DNA of 22,644 bases from JAXIHJ01 sp034189755 (GTDB lineage: Bacteria; Planctomycetota; Phycisphaerae; SM23-33). Of the stretch, positions 15,478 through 22,644 are shown piece after piece. Under the pieces are notes generated by a model, which did no database searches, was not told the origin of the DNA, and saw only the letters and a program-made list of their open reading frames with translations. Numbering within the stretch: position 1 is the stretch's first letter; each line of letters begins with the position of its first letter. The translations under genes and the position numbers were made by a program. Where the stretch lies: NCBI GenBank assembly GCA_034189755.1, contig JAXIHJ010000069.1:1-22644 (forward strand), given 5' to 3'.

Positions 15478-15499
15478 CGGACCTTGAGGAGTTGGTCCG
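15478..15499 (+). terminator. small hairpin after sat-cysC
   Basis: CGGACC (15478-15483) pairs perfectly with GGTCCG (15494-15499) around ten bases, 43 bases after the stop. No T run follows (the next bases are CAAAACATTG), so termination by this hairpin alone is doubtful. It also lies inside a short protein-like frame described in the findings. Confidence 0.25.
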
Positions 15500-15520
15500 C
15501 AAAACATTGACACAAAGATA

Positions 15521-15629
15521 AGCTATCAGCCGTCAGCACTTAGCAGTCAGCTACGACAAAAAAACACGGTGTTGGTTTTTGAAGCAGCTTTTGCCGTAGC
15601 TGAATGCTGAACGCTGAAAACTGACCGCT
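15521..15629. repeat. heptad-repeat imperfect inverted element
   Basis: The left arm (15521-15555) is built from seven-base units of the type TCAGCNN: TCAGCCG, TCAGCAC, TTAGCAG, TCAGCTA. The right arm (15595-15629) holds the complementary units, such as TAGCTGA, ATGCTGA and ACGCTGA. The 35-base arms align as an imperfect inverted repeat whose inner ends, CAGCTACG and CGTAGCTG, are perfect. The 39-base centre holds a second dyad, AACAC-G-GTGTT, next to A and T runs. It fills much of the gap between sat-cysC and the sulfotransferase gene. It resembles the dispersed heptanucleotide repeats reported in cyanobacteria and other genomes, but copy number here is unknown. Confidence 0.75.
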
Positions 15630-15701
15630 GGTACTTCGACCATCGCAAACGGCTGAGGCGTTATACCCAATCAATGATCAAGCGGAATGTGAGAGAAGGC
15701 A

Positions 15702-16274
15702 ATGGGTAGAGAGTTCATTACAATAGTCTCCGGCCTGCCGAGGTCGGGCACCTCCATGATGATGCAGGCGATAGAGGCCGGCGGCATTCCCACACTGACC
15801 GACAATATCAGAAAGAGCGATCAGGACAACCCCAAGGGCTACTACGAATTCGAGGCCGTCAAAAAGACCAGAGAAGACGCCTCCTGGCTGGAAGACGCCG
15901 CCGGCAAGGTTGTAAAGATGGTCTACAGGCTGCTGTATGACCTGCCGCAGGATCGTGAATATCGCGTGGTCTTCATGCGGCGAAAGCTCCAGGAGGTCCT
16001 GGCCTCTCAGAAGGTCATGCTCGAGAGGCTGGGCCAGGACCAAGGCAATGTTACGGACGATAAGATGGCCGAGATGTTCCGAAAGCAGCTAAATGCGTTT
16101 GACCAGTGGGTCCAACAGCAGGATTGTTTCCGTATCCTGTACACCGACTACGGGAAAGTTCTCGAGAGTCCTTTGCAGCAGTTCCGGCTGGTAAGCGAGT
16201 TCCTGGGCGGCGATTTAGACGTCCGGGCAATGGCCGCCGTTGTAGACCCTTCACTGTATCGGCAACGGCTATAA
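15702..16274 (+). CDS. short sulfotransferase-family protein
   Basis: This 190-residue protein begins with the 5'-phosphosulfate-binding loop typical of PAPS sulfotransferases, FITIVSGLPRSGTSMMMQ (G11 to S18). A plausible 3'-phosphate-binding segment follows at 91-103 (FMRRKLQEVLASQ, with R93/R94 and S102). The C-terminus, VDPSLYRQRL, resembles the end of bacterial sulfotransferase-family proteins. It is shorter than typical carbohydrate sulfotransferases (about 250-300 residues), so acceptor specificity and even activity are uncertain; other P-loop kinases are a less likely alternative. GAGAG and AAGG precede ATG 15702. Its position after the PAPS synthase suggests supply of donor. It ends five bases from the convergent epimerase stop, leaving no room for a terminator. 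Confidence 0.8.
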   Translation: MGREFITIVSGLPRSGTSMMMQAIEAGGIPTLTDNIRKSDQDNPKGYYEFEAVKKTREDASWLEDAAGKVVKMVYRLLYDLPQDREYRVVFMRRKLQEVLASQKVMLERLGQDQGNVTDDKMAEMFRKQLNAFDQWVQQQDCFRILYTDYGKVLESPLQQFRLVSEFLGGDLDVRAMAAVVDPSLYRQRL

Positions 16275-16279
16275 GGCCG

Positions 16280-17377
16280 CTAACCGGCTAATTTTTCCAC
16301 CAACACCTGTGCGATGCGTTCTGCGGCCCGGCCGTCCCACATCGGCGGTGTCTGCGGCTCGCCGCGGGAGCCGTCGACGGCGGCTTTGTAACCGGCAATG
16401 ATCTTTTTCGGATCGGTGCCGACAACCCGATTGGAACCAAGCTCGACCGTAATCGGCCTTTCGGTGTTTTCCCGGAGCGTCAGACACGGCACCTTGAGAA
16501 TGGTCGTCTCTTCCTGGATGCCGCCGGAATCCGTCAGCACCACTTTCGCCTCCGATATGAGCTTCAGGAAGTCGAGGTATCCGACCGGCTCGATAAGCCG
16601 CAGGTTGGCCATGTCTTTGACGCGACCGTCAAGGCCCGACGCCGCGATGTTCTTCCGCGTGCGGGGATGAATCGGGAAAATAATCGACAGGTCTTTCTGA
16701 ATGATGTCGAGGGCGTCGAGAATCCGGCCAAAAACGATCGGGTCGTCCACATTGGAAGGCCGGTGCAGTGTCAGTGCGGCATAGCCGCGAGGCGCCAGGT
16801 GCAGTTCATCGAGAATTCCCGACGCATCCGCCTTGGCCTTGTTCTTCAGCAATGTGTCAATCATGACGTTGCCGACGAGGAAAACTCTCTCTTTCGGCAC
16901 ACCTTCGCGCCGGAGGTTGTCTGCGCCGCTTTGCTCGGTGCAGAACAGCAGGCCGCTTATTGCGTCGGTGAGGACGCGGTTGATCTCCTCCGGCATTGCC
17001 CGGTCGAAGCTTCGCAGGCCCGCCTCGACGTGCACGAGCTTCACGCCCAGCTTGGCGGCTACCAGCCCGCAGGCAATCGTGCTGTTGACGTCGCCGACGA
17101 CCAGGACCGCATCGGGCTTCTGTGCCAGGACGACCGGCTCGAAGGCCTTCATAATCTCAGCGGTCTGGACGGCGTGGCTGGCCGAGCCGACCCCAAGGTT
17201 GATGTCCGGCTCGCAAATACCGAGTTGGCGAAAGAACAAATCGCTCATCCGCTCGTCGTAGTGCTGGCCGGTGTGGACCAGGATGGCTTCAAGCTCCGGA
17301 CGCGCTTCAAACGCCTCCATAAGCGGGGCAATCTTCATAAAATTGGGCCGTGCGCCGGCGACGTTGATTATTTTCAT
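16280..17377 (-). CDS. wecB: UDP-N-acetylglucosamine 2-epimerase (non-hydrolysing)
   Basis: This 365-residue GT-B-fold enzyme interconverts UDP-GlcNAc and UDP-ManNAc. Motifs are GARPNFMKIAPL (8-19), HTGQHYD (35-41), VVGDVNST (93-100), VHVEAGLRSFDRAMPEEINR (115-134), TLHRPSNVDD (203-212), PIHPRT (235-240) and LTDSGGIQEE (281-290). These include the catalytic acidic residues and His/Arg expected of the family. The GARPNFMK and HRPSN spellings mark the subclade that differs from the E. coli GTRPEAIK type. A GGGAG lies nine bases before the ATG. It follows the dehydrogenase gene by 29 bases, so the pair forms one operon for UDP-ManNAc to UDP-ManNAcA. Confidence 0.93.
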   Translation of the reverse strand: MKIINVAGARPNFMKIAPLMEAFEARPELEAILVHTGQHYDERMSDLFFRQLGICEPDINLGVGSASHAVQTAEIMKAFEPVVLAQKPDAVLVVGDVNSTIACGLVAAKLGVKLVHVEAGLRSFDRAMPEEINRVLTDAISGLLFCTEQSGADNLRREGVPKERVFLVGNVMIDTLLKNKAKADASGILDELHLAPRGYAALTLHRPSNVDDPIVFGRILDALDIIQKDLSIIFPIHPRTRKNIAASGLDGRVKDMANLRLIEPVGYLDFLKLISEAKVVLTDSGGIQEETTILKVPCLTLRENTERPITVELGSNRVVGTDPKKIIAGYKAAVDGSRGEPQTPPMWDGRAAERIAQVLVEKLAG

Positions 17378-17406
17378 GTTTTTAGTCTCCCGGCAGCAAA
17401 GGCCGG

Positions 17407-18723
17407 CTAGGCCTTGACGATTTTCCTTCGGCTGCGCTTCACGTTCTTCGTTGCGTTCCGCGTATCGACGACCAATTTGGCATGGTCTGCAATGAACTGA
17501 TAGTCATAATCGCTGTGGTCCGTACTGATCAGCACGGCGTCGTAGCCTGCGAGCATCCTGGCTGAAAGCTTCTTGGAGGCCATCTTGAGGTCGTGCTCGC
17601 GTGTCCGCGGTGCTTTGGGAATGTGCGGGTCATTGTAATCGACCTTCGCCCCGCGGTACCGCAGCAGCTCGATCAGCTCCAGCGACGGACTTTCCCGAAC
17701 GTCATCGACGTCTTTCTTGTAGGCCAGGCCAAGGATGAGAATTTTCGCGCCTTTCAGCGCCTTGCCTCGCCAGTTCAGGGCGTACATCAGCTTGTTGGTG
17801 ACCCATTCGGGCATGGAGACGTTGATTTCACCGGCCAGTTCGATAAATCGGGTGGTCAGCCCGTACTGGCGCGCCTTCCATGACAGGTAGAACGGGTCGA
17901 TGGGAATACAATGCCCGCCGAGGCCAGGCCCCGGATAAAACGGCGTAAAGCCGAACGGCTTGGTGGCTGCGGCGCTAATGACCTCCCATACGTCGATGCC
18001 CATCCGGTCAAACAGCAGCTTCAGTTCGTTGACCAGCGCGATGTTCACGCAGCGGTAGGTGTTTTCAAGAATTTTGCACGCTTCGGCCGCCTCGCAGGAG
18101 GAAACCGGCACGACGGTGTCGAGGGCGATCTTGTAGCAGGCCACTGCCGCAGCCAGCGAATCGCGGCCATAGCCGCCGACTACCTTGGGGATGGTCTTGG
18201 TGGTGTAGTCGCCCCGGCCCGGGTCTTCCCGCTCGGGTGAGAAGGCCAGGTAAAAATCCTTTTCGACCGTCAGGCCCGACGTAGCGAGGATCGGCAGCAT
18301 GACCTCTCTGGTCGTGCCCGGATAGGTGGTGGATTCCAGGACGATGAGCTGTCCCTTTCGCAGGACGGCCGCGATGGAGCGGGCGGTGGCCTGGACGTAG
18401 GTCATGTCCGGCTCGCGCTGCTTGGTAAGCGGCGTCGGGACGCAAATCAGGATGCAGTCCGGTTTGCGGAGGTGTTTAAAATCCGTCGTGGCTGTAAAAC
18501 GCCCGGATCGAACCATCTGCCTGACGACCTTGGAAGGGATGTGCTCGATGTAGCTCCGCCCGGCTGAAAGGGCCTTGATCTTGGCCGGGTCCACGTCGAA
18601 ACCGATTACCTTCGCTCCACCGCGCGTAAACTCTCGCACGAGCGGCAGGCCGACGTAGCCCAGCCCGACGACGCCTATAAGCGCCTTGCCTGATTTTATC
18701 TTCGGCAATAATTTATCGATCAC
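17407..18723 (-). CDS. wecC: UDP-N-acetyl-amino-sugar 6-dehydrogenase (WecC/WbpA type)
   Basis: This 438-residue enzyme performs the NAD-dependent four-electron oxidation of a nucleotide sugar to its uronic acid. It shows GVVGLGYVGLPLV (17-29), ICVPTPL, STTYPGTT, FSPEREDPG (161-169), KILENTYR (217-224) and the catalytic cysteine in GLGGHCIPIDP (C272). SPEREDPG and PIDPFYLSWKA favour an N-acetylated hexosamine substrate over UDP-glucose. With the epimerase next door, UDP-ManNAc is likely; UDP-GlcNAc (WbpA type) remains possible. The start is GTG 18723, supported by AAAGGAG six bases upstream. It starts 47 bases after the gltS stop on the same strand. Confidence 0.9.
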   Translation of the reverse strand: MIDKLLPKIKSGKALIGVVGLGYVGLPLVREFTRGGAKVIGFDVDPAKIKALSAGRSYIEHIPSKVVRQMVRSGRFTATTDFKHLRKPDCILICVPTPLTKQREPDMTYVQATARSIAAVLRKGQLIVLESTTYPGTTREVMLPILATSGLTVEKDFYLAFSPEREDPGRGDYTTKTIPKVVGGYGRDSLAAAVACYKIALDTVVPVSSCEAAEACKILENTYRCVNIALVNELKLLFDRMGIDVWEVISAAATKPFGFTPFYPGPGLGGHCIPIDPFYLSWKARQYGLTTRFIELAGEINVSMPEWVTNKLMYALNWRGKALKGAKILILGLAYKKDVDDVRESPSLELIELLRYRGAKVDYNDPHIPKAPRTREHDLKMASKKLSARMLAGYDAVLISTDHSDYDYQFIADHAKLVVDTRNATKNVKRSRRKIVKA

Positions 18724-18729
18724 GTATTA

Positions 18730-18736
18730 CTCCTTT
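18730..18736 (-). promoter_or_regulatory. strong ribosome binding site deciding a GTG start
   Basis: On the minus strand AAAGGAG lies six bases before GTG 18723, with the frame reading MIDKLLPKIK. The quality of the site makes the GTG start convincing although no ATG is near. Confidence 0.7.
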
Positions 18737-18770
18737 GTTGTTGGATAATTTGCGGCTTCGCCCGGTAGCG

Positions 18771-20162
18771 TCAGAATCGGCGCAGGGCGCGTGAACCGAA
18801 AATGATTAAAAGCCACGCCGCAACCGCTGCTGCGGCGATGCCTAACACCGGCCAGCCGCCCCACAGCGCAAGCAACGGGATGGCGGTCGATGTCCACAGC
18901 CCGCCGCCCATGAACGGCTCGTGGAGGATCTGCTTGTATGCGAACGCGTCGGCAGCCGGTGATTTATAGTCCGGATCGACCACGCGCAGCAGCAGCAGGC
19001 CCGTGGCCGTCACGCCCATCGATTGGCCCATCTCGGCGATCGACCGCTCGAACCATGCATCGGGCAGCATCCGCCTGGCCAGCACAAGCACGCAGAAGAC
19101 GTTCCACAAGATGCCGGCGGAAGCGATGACCACGAACGGCACCCAGTAGGCCGACAGCGTCTCAATGCGGATGGTGGCGATTGCGGCGACGACCAGGAAA
19201 TCCAGCGCGGTGTTCTGAATCCGCTTTGTCAGCCCGATGTCCAGCAGCTTGTGCCTGTCGAACTTGTCCTCAATGACCTGCACCAGAAGCCCGCCGATCA
19301 TGCACAAGGGAAACAGCGGAAAGCTCTTGACCAATATGTACGAGTTGCTTTTGAGTCGGTCGGCCTCGGCCAGGCCGGCGTTAATCGCGTGCTCGATCTG
19401 CCAGAAGCCCTGCTTGATGAGAATGCCTATCCCCACGGCGACGCCGACGATGGCTACGTGCAGCGTGAAGGCCTCAATGGCGCCCGACCTGACGGTGAGC
19501 CGGCCTGCACTGGGCCGGCGGTCTACGGGAATAACGCCGATCGTATCGTCTTCCGGCATGTCGGCGGGGTCGGTCCTGCGGACGGTATAGCCCCGCCTGG
19601 CCGCCCAGTTGATTAGCACCATGCCGATGACGATCGCGCTGATGATGCCGATAGTGGCGCTAGCGAGTGCAAAGTCCCTGCCCGCAGCCCAGTCGAGGTC
19701 TTTGAACGTTTGGGCCAGTCCGGCGGCTGTACCGTGCCCGCCCTCAAAGCCGACCGGCACGATCCCGCCGAACATGTCCGGCACGCCGAACAGGGGCCCA
19801 AGCACCACCAGCACCAGCCCTATGCCGACGACATACTGTCCCCAGGCCACCACCTGCCCATAGGCCAACTGAGGCCCGGCGTGGCGCCACAGTGTCCGCA
19901 GGCTCGGCAGCGATACGCCCAAAAACAGGCACGCGAAAACAATGTTAATCAGGAAGCCCGGCAGGTCGGACCAGCCGGTCGTCCAGCCCGCAGGCAGCGG
20001 CCGGCCAAACCAATGAAAACCCTGGAGCACCACCAGGCCAATAAGGCCGCCGATTACGCTGGACGGCAGAAAAAGCCTCTGGAGCAGCCGAATCCGCATC
20101 CGCAAAAAATGCCCTACCCACAATAACAGACACAACCCGACGAATGAGACTACGGCATTCAT
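18771..20162 (-). CDS. gltS: sodium/glutamate symporter, GltS family
   Basis: This 463-residue inner-membrane protein has about ten hydrophobic segments. The N-terminal half has FLPSSVIGGLIGL (31-43) and the family signature VGFEGGHGTAAGLAQTF (137-153). A hydrophilic cytoplasmic stretch (about 189-225, rich in D and R) precedes the second half. It is longer than E. coli GltS (about 400 residues), mainly through that loop and the C-terminal end. It would import glutamate or a related dicarboxylate with sodium. The ATG overlaps the stop of the upstream exported protein (ATGA), so their amounts are coupled. It is followed by the nucleotide-sugar genes at 47 bases. Confidence 0.88.
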   Translation of the reverse strand: MNAVVSFVGLCLLLWVGHFLRMRIRLLQRLFLPSSVIGGLIGLVVLQGFHWFGRPLPAGWTTGWSDLPGFLINIVFACLFLGVSLPSLRTLWRHAGPQLAYGQVVAWGQYVVGIGLVLVVLGPLFGVPDMFGGIVPVGFEGGHGTAAGLAQTFKDLDWAAGRDFALASATIGIISAIVIGMVLINWAARRGYTVRRTDPADMPEDDTIGVIPVDRRPSAGRLTVRSGAIEAFTLHVAIVGVAVGIGILIKQGFWQIEHAINAGLAEADRLKSNSYILVKSFPLFPLCMIGGLLVQVIEDKFDRHKLLDIGLTKRIQNTALDFLVVAAIATIRIETLSAYWVPFVVIASAGILWNVFCVLVLARRMLPDAWFERSIAEMGQSMGVTATGLLLLRVVDPDYKSPAADAFAYKQILHEPFMGGGLWTSTAIPLLALWGGWPVLGIAAAAVAAWLLIIFGSRALRRF

Positions 20163-22606
20163 TGGCCGACCTCTTCCGTCACACCGGCGGTGTCAACGTC
20201 GGCGATTACCTGCTCCGAAGTGCACGGCGAGAGCCTGCACGTGCTTCGCAGCTCGGCAAAAAACGGGCTCGTTACGGTGATGGCCGCCTCTTTGTCGGTT
20301 GGGTTATGCGCCTCGAACCTTATTCGGCCGGCTTTGACGTCGATAAGGGTCAGCCTGATTTCCCTGTTATCGCAGACCAGCAGGTTGCCGGCGCGAAATT
20401 CACAGCCCTTTGACGTATCGATTGTCAGGTAGGCGGCACCGTCCAGGATGCCGACGCGCCTTATGCCTTCGCCTCGCCCGTCAACGACACCGGCATCCCA
20501 GTTTGAATTCAGTCCTTTTACCATGACGGCCAGCTCGTTGGGGAGGTCGGCCGGCGCTATCTTCCCGCTGAGGCCGTAGTCTTCCGCCTCCAGGACCAGG
20601 GGATAGCGGTTACTGATTATCTTGCCCCGATCGAGTTTCGTCCGGTAGGCGGCGGCCGAACCGCCCAGGCCGTAAGCCTCCTGCACTTTCCATATTTCCG
20701 AATCGTCCCTCGCCAGACCGTTGCCCAGCACCAGGAGGAACCGGCTTTTCAGTTCGTCGCCCTTGGCGAGGGTCTTTCCGGGCCAGTCATATCCTACCTG
20801 GATCACGGGGCCGGAAGGGCCGGATTCCCGCTTGCCGGTCAGGGCGACCGAGTAGGAATTCTCATCGAGAACGTAAAGTCCGAAGCTGCCGACCTCGTTC
20901 GGCCAAAACCCGATAACCCCTCCTTTGCCCAGTGGCAGAACCCGGCCGGTGATAAGTTCCTCCGTCTTACCGTGATTTTTTCGCCCCTCGCCGTCCACGT
21001 AGACATAGTTAGGCCAAGGCCCCAGACGCGCCTCGGAAACAGCCTTGACCAGGTCCACTTCCAGCGCCTTGGTTTCGCCGAGTTTAAGCTCCTGTTTCAA
21101 TTTGACCCGGCAGTCGAAGATAACCATGTTGGAGCCGTAAACCCGCGGCCTAAAGACGGTGAAGATCGATTCGGCGGCCATTTTATCGTCTTCCGCCTTG
21201 TGGGCGAATACGGCACAGTCGTTGGAAAACAGATACCGCTCCAGCCTCGGATGTGGCGCCCTGACCGGCCCTGCCGAAGTTAAAAAAGCAGGCATACTTT
21301 TTACAAACGGCAAGGCGCCGGTGGCCCTTTCGCCTGATGCGGGCACCACGTCGGCATTGGGCAGGGCAAACTCAAGCGAGCCGCGGTCTCGGGCGGTTTG
21401 CCAGCCGCCGAGATAAACACAGTCTTCCGTCTCCAACAACCTCTCCTTAAGAATGTTGTTCTGGTTGTCCTTGCACATCAGGTCGTTGTAAAGATTGGAC
21501 AGCCCGATGTAGCTGGAAACCGCCTCGCCGCCCTTCTCGTCCGTCGCACGAAGCCACAACTGCGTACCCTCGGTGCAGACGAACCATATATTGCGGCTGA
21601 AACTCCTGGACTGAGGGCGGAACCGGCGGAAGACGTTTTTGCCCCGATAGATCGTAACTTCCTTCAGCGGATGCCGCGACTCCAGAGCCAAACTGAGGCA
21701 GAGTATGTCTCCGACCTCGTTGCAGGCGGAATATCCCGCCTCAGGCATGGACTGGCCACGGTAGCTTTTTAACGCAAACTCCCTCACCACCGGCCCGGAA
21801 CTGATAAAAAACGTGCGGAAGTGTCCGGAGAGGTTCTTCAGGTCTTCAGCCTCGGCGTAGGTCGCGTATCCCTTGAAATCCTTGAGGGCTTCCGCCTGAT
21901 AGACGCGATACCCGGCAACGGCGCTCAAATCGTATCCGCTGGCGACAAGGGACTTGTAGGTCTGCAAGGAATCGTCGATTCTCCTGCCGCTGCGATAGGC
22001 ATAGACCTCCAGACTGTTCCAGAATCTTATATGCCACGGGTCGATTTGGTTCAGGCCCGGCGTGGCTATCGTCCCGCCGGCGTTGAGGCGGAAAAGCAAC
22101 TGGGCGAACATCGACCAGGGGTCTTTCTTGTCCGGCAGCGCGGTTGGATCGATCGCAAACCCCCTGAGCCTCCGGCCCTTGTCGTTGGGCAGATCGAACT
22201 CGACGCCGGGGATAGCCCGGAAATCGGGGCCGCTTTCTTCGCCGCAGGCCTGCTGTAACTGCCGGTACTTTTGCCGGTTCATCTTCTCAAGGCTTTCCGT
22301 GAAGACGACGTAATCGTAGCCCAGGGACTTCGCCACCGCGCAGAACTGCTGAACCGTGCTCTGCCCGTCGCTCAGGCTGCTGTGCAGGCCGATGACTCCC
22401 TTCCTGAGAGGCACAGCCGGGCCGGGCGAATAGGCCGGGAAATTTTCCACCCAGCTTGTTTTATCGGGGTTCTTCCGGGCCAGCTCGGCTTGGGCCATTT
22501 CATGCTTGATGGCTTCGATATTTTCCGCTGTTACCCCGGCCGTGCCGCCGGCAAGGAGACTACATATACATAAACGATCCATGGCCTGTGAACATAGGAG
22601 CAACAT
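20159..22606 (-). CDS. exported protein with degenerate PHP-like domain, function unknown
   Basis: This large protein (815 residues from ATG 22606) has an N-terminal hydrophobic stretch (LCICSLLAGGTAGVTA, about 12-27) that looks like a signal peptide. The alternative ATG 22582 gives a more typical signal sequence. An in-frame TAA upstream shows the gene is complete. Residues about 65-240 follow the PHP layout, but the metal ligands are mostly gone: GLHSSLSDG (73-81) has one His, TESL (103-106) stands for TDH, IPGVE (132-136) is kept, TPG (182-184) stands for HP, and GYRVY (232-236) lies where SDxH is expected. After it comes a beta-rich region ending in LWLRATDEKGGEAVSSYIG, as in PHP proteins of the DUF3604 sort. 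The last 400 residues, beta-rich, are unrecognised. Its stop overlaps the gltS start. Confidence 0.7.
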   Translation of the reverse strand: MLLLCSQAMDRLCICSLLAGGTAGVTAENIEAIKHEMAQAELARKNPDKTSWVENFPAYSPGPAVPLRKGVIGLHSSLSDGQSTVQQFCAVAKSLGYDYVVFTESLEKMNRQKYRQLQQACGEESGPDFRAIPGVEFDLPNDKGRRLRGFAIDPTALPDKKDPWSMFAQLLFRLNAGGTIATPGLNQIDPWHIRFWNSLEVYAYRSGRRIDDSLQTYKSLVASGYDLSAVAGYRVYQAEALKDFKGYATYAEAEDLKNLSGHFRTFFISSGPVVREFALKSYRGQSMPEAGYSACNEVGDILCLSLALESRHPLKEVTIYRGKNVFRRFRPQSRSFSRNIWFVCTEGTQLWLRATDEKGGEAVSSYIGLSNLYNDLMCKDNQNNILKERLLETEDCVYLGGWQTARDRGSLEFALPNADVVPASGERATGALPFVKSMPAFLTSAGPVRAPHPRLERYLFSNDCAVFAHKAEDDKMAAESIFTVFRPRVYGSNMVIFDCRVKLKQELKLGETKALEVDLVKAVSEARLGPWPNYVYVDGEGRKNHGKTEELITGRVLPLGKGGVIGFWPNEVGSFGLYVLDENSYSVALTGKRESGPSGPVIQVGYDWPGKTLAKGDELKSRFLLVLGNGLARDDSEIWKVQEAYGLGGSAAAYRTKLDRGKIISNRYPLVLEAEDYGLSGKIAPADLPNELAVMVKGLNSNWDAGVVDGRGEGIRRVGILDGAAYLTIDTSKGCEFRAGNLLVCDNREIRLTLIDVKAGRIRFEAHNPTDKEAAITVTSPFFAELRSTCRLSPCTSEQVIADVDTAGVTEEVGQ

Positions 22607-22644
22607 ACTGGGAATGGTGGGGTCTTAGAACACACACTACGGAC

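Noticed and set aside
13797..15539. 580-codon open frame on the minus strand opposite sat-cysC
   Set aside because: It mirrors codon bias of the GC-rich sat-cysC gene, has no recognisable motif, and the + strand protein is certain.
15521..15629. CRISPR-like array
   Set aside because: The units are adjacent seven-base repeats in inverted arms, with no spacers, no 25-35 base repeats and no cas genes.

Overview
The window is about 22.6 kb of dense, GC-rich bacterial chromosome. No rRNA, tRNA, IS element, phage gene or CRISPR array was seen. I infer, from gene content only and without database support, a Planctomycetota-like bacterium (Phycisphaerae or a relative). The reasons are a fused ATP sulfurylase-APS kinase, GDP-fucose and amino-sugar nucleotide genes, a class II aldolase-SDR fusion, an exported PHP-like protein and a heptad-repeat element. 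The phylum call is weak.

Left block (1-7739, + strand): the 3' part of a dihydrolipoamide dehydrogenase gene is followed by four tightly spaced or overlapping genes. These encode a PHP-fold protein, a class II aldolase-short-chain dehydrogenase fusion, a zinc-type (MDR) dehydrogenase with what looks like a duplicated Rossmann domain, and a mannitol-dehydrogenase-type enzyme. Together they look like a sugar- or polyol-phosphate catabolic operon whose substrate I cannot name. Convergent to it (7750-9332, - strand) lie lipB and lipA, which make the lipoyl cofactor needed by complexes that use dihydrolipoamide dehydrogenase.

Middle block (9452-16274, + strand): gmd and fcl convert GDP-mannose to GDP-L-fucose. 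After a hairpin-rich gap come an Rrf2-family regulator without the usual iron-sulfur cysteines, an unrecognised cysteine-rich 133-residue protein, a TauE/SafE-type permease, a bifunctional sulfate adenylyltransferase/APS kinase (PAPS synthesis) and a short sulfotransferase-family protein. A heptad-repeat inverted element of about 109 bp separates the last two genes.

Right block (16280-22606, - strand): in transcription order, an exported protein with a metal-ligand-depleted PHP-like domain, a GltS-family sodium/glutamate symporter whose start overlaps the preceding stop, a UDP-N-acetyl-amino-sugar dehydrogenase and a UDP-GlcNAc 2-epimerase. GDP-fucose, UDP-ManNAc/ManNAcA, PAPS and a sulfotransferase within one window suggest, as inference only, a surface polysaccharide that may be fucosylated, uronylated and sulfated. 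No glycosyltransferase or export gene is present to prove it.
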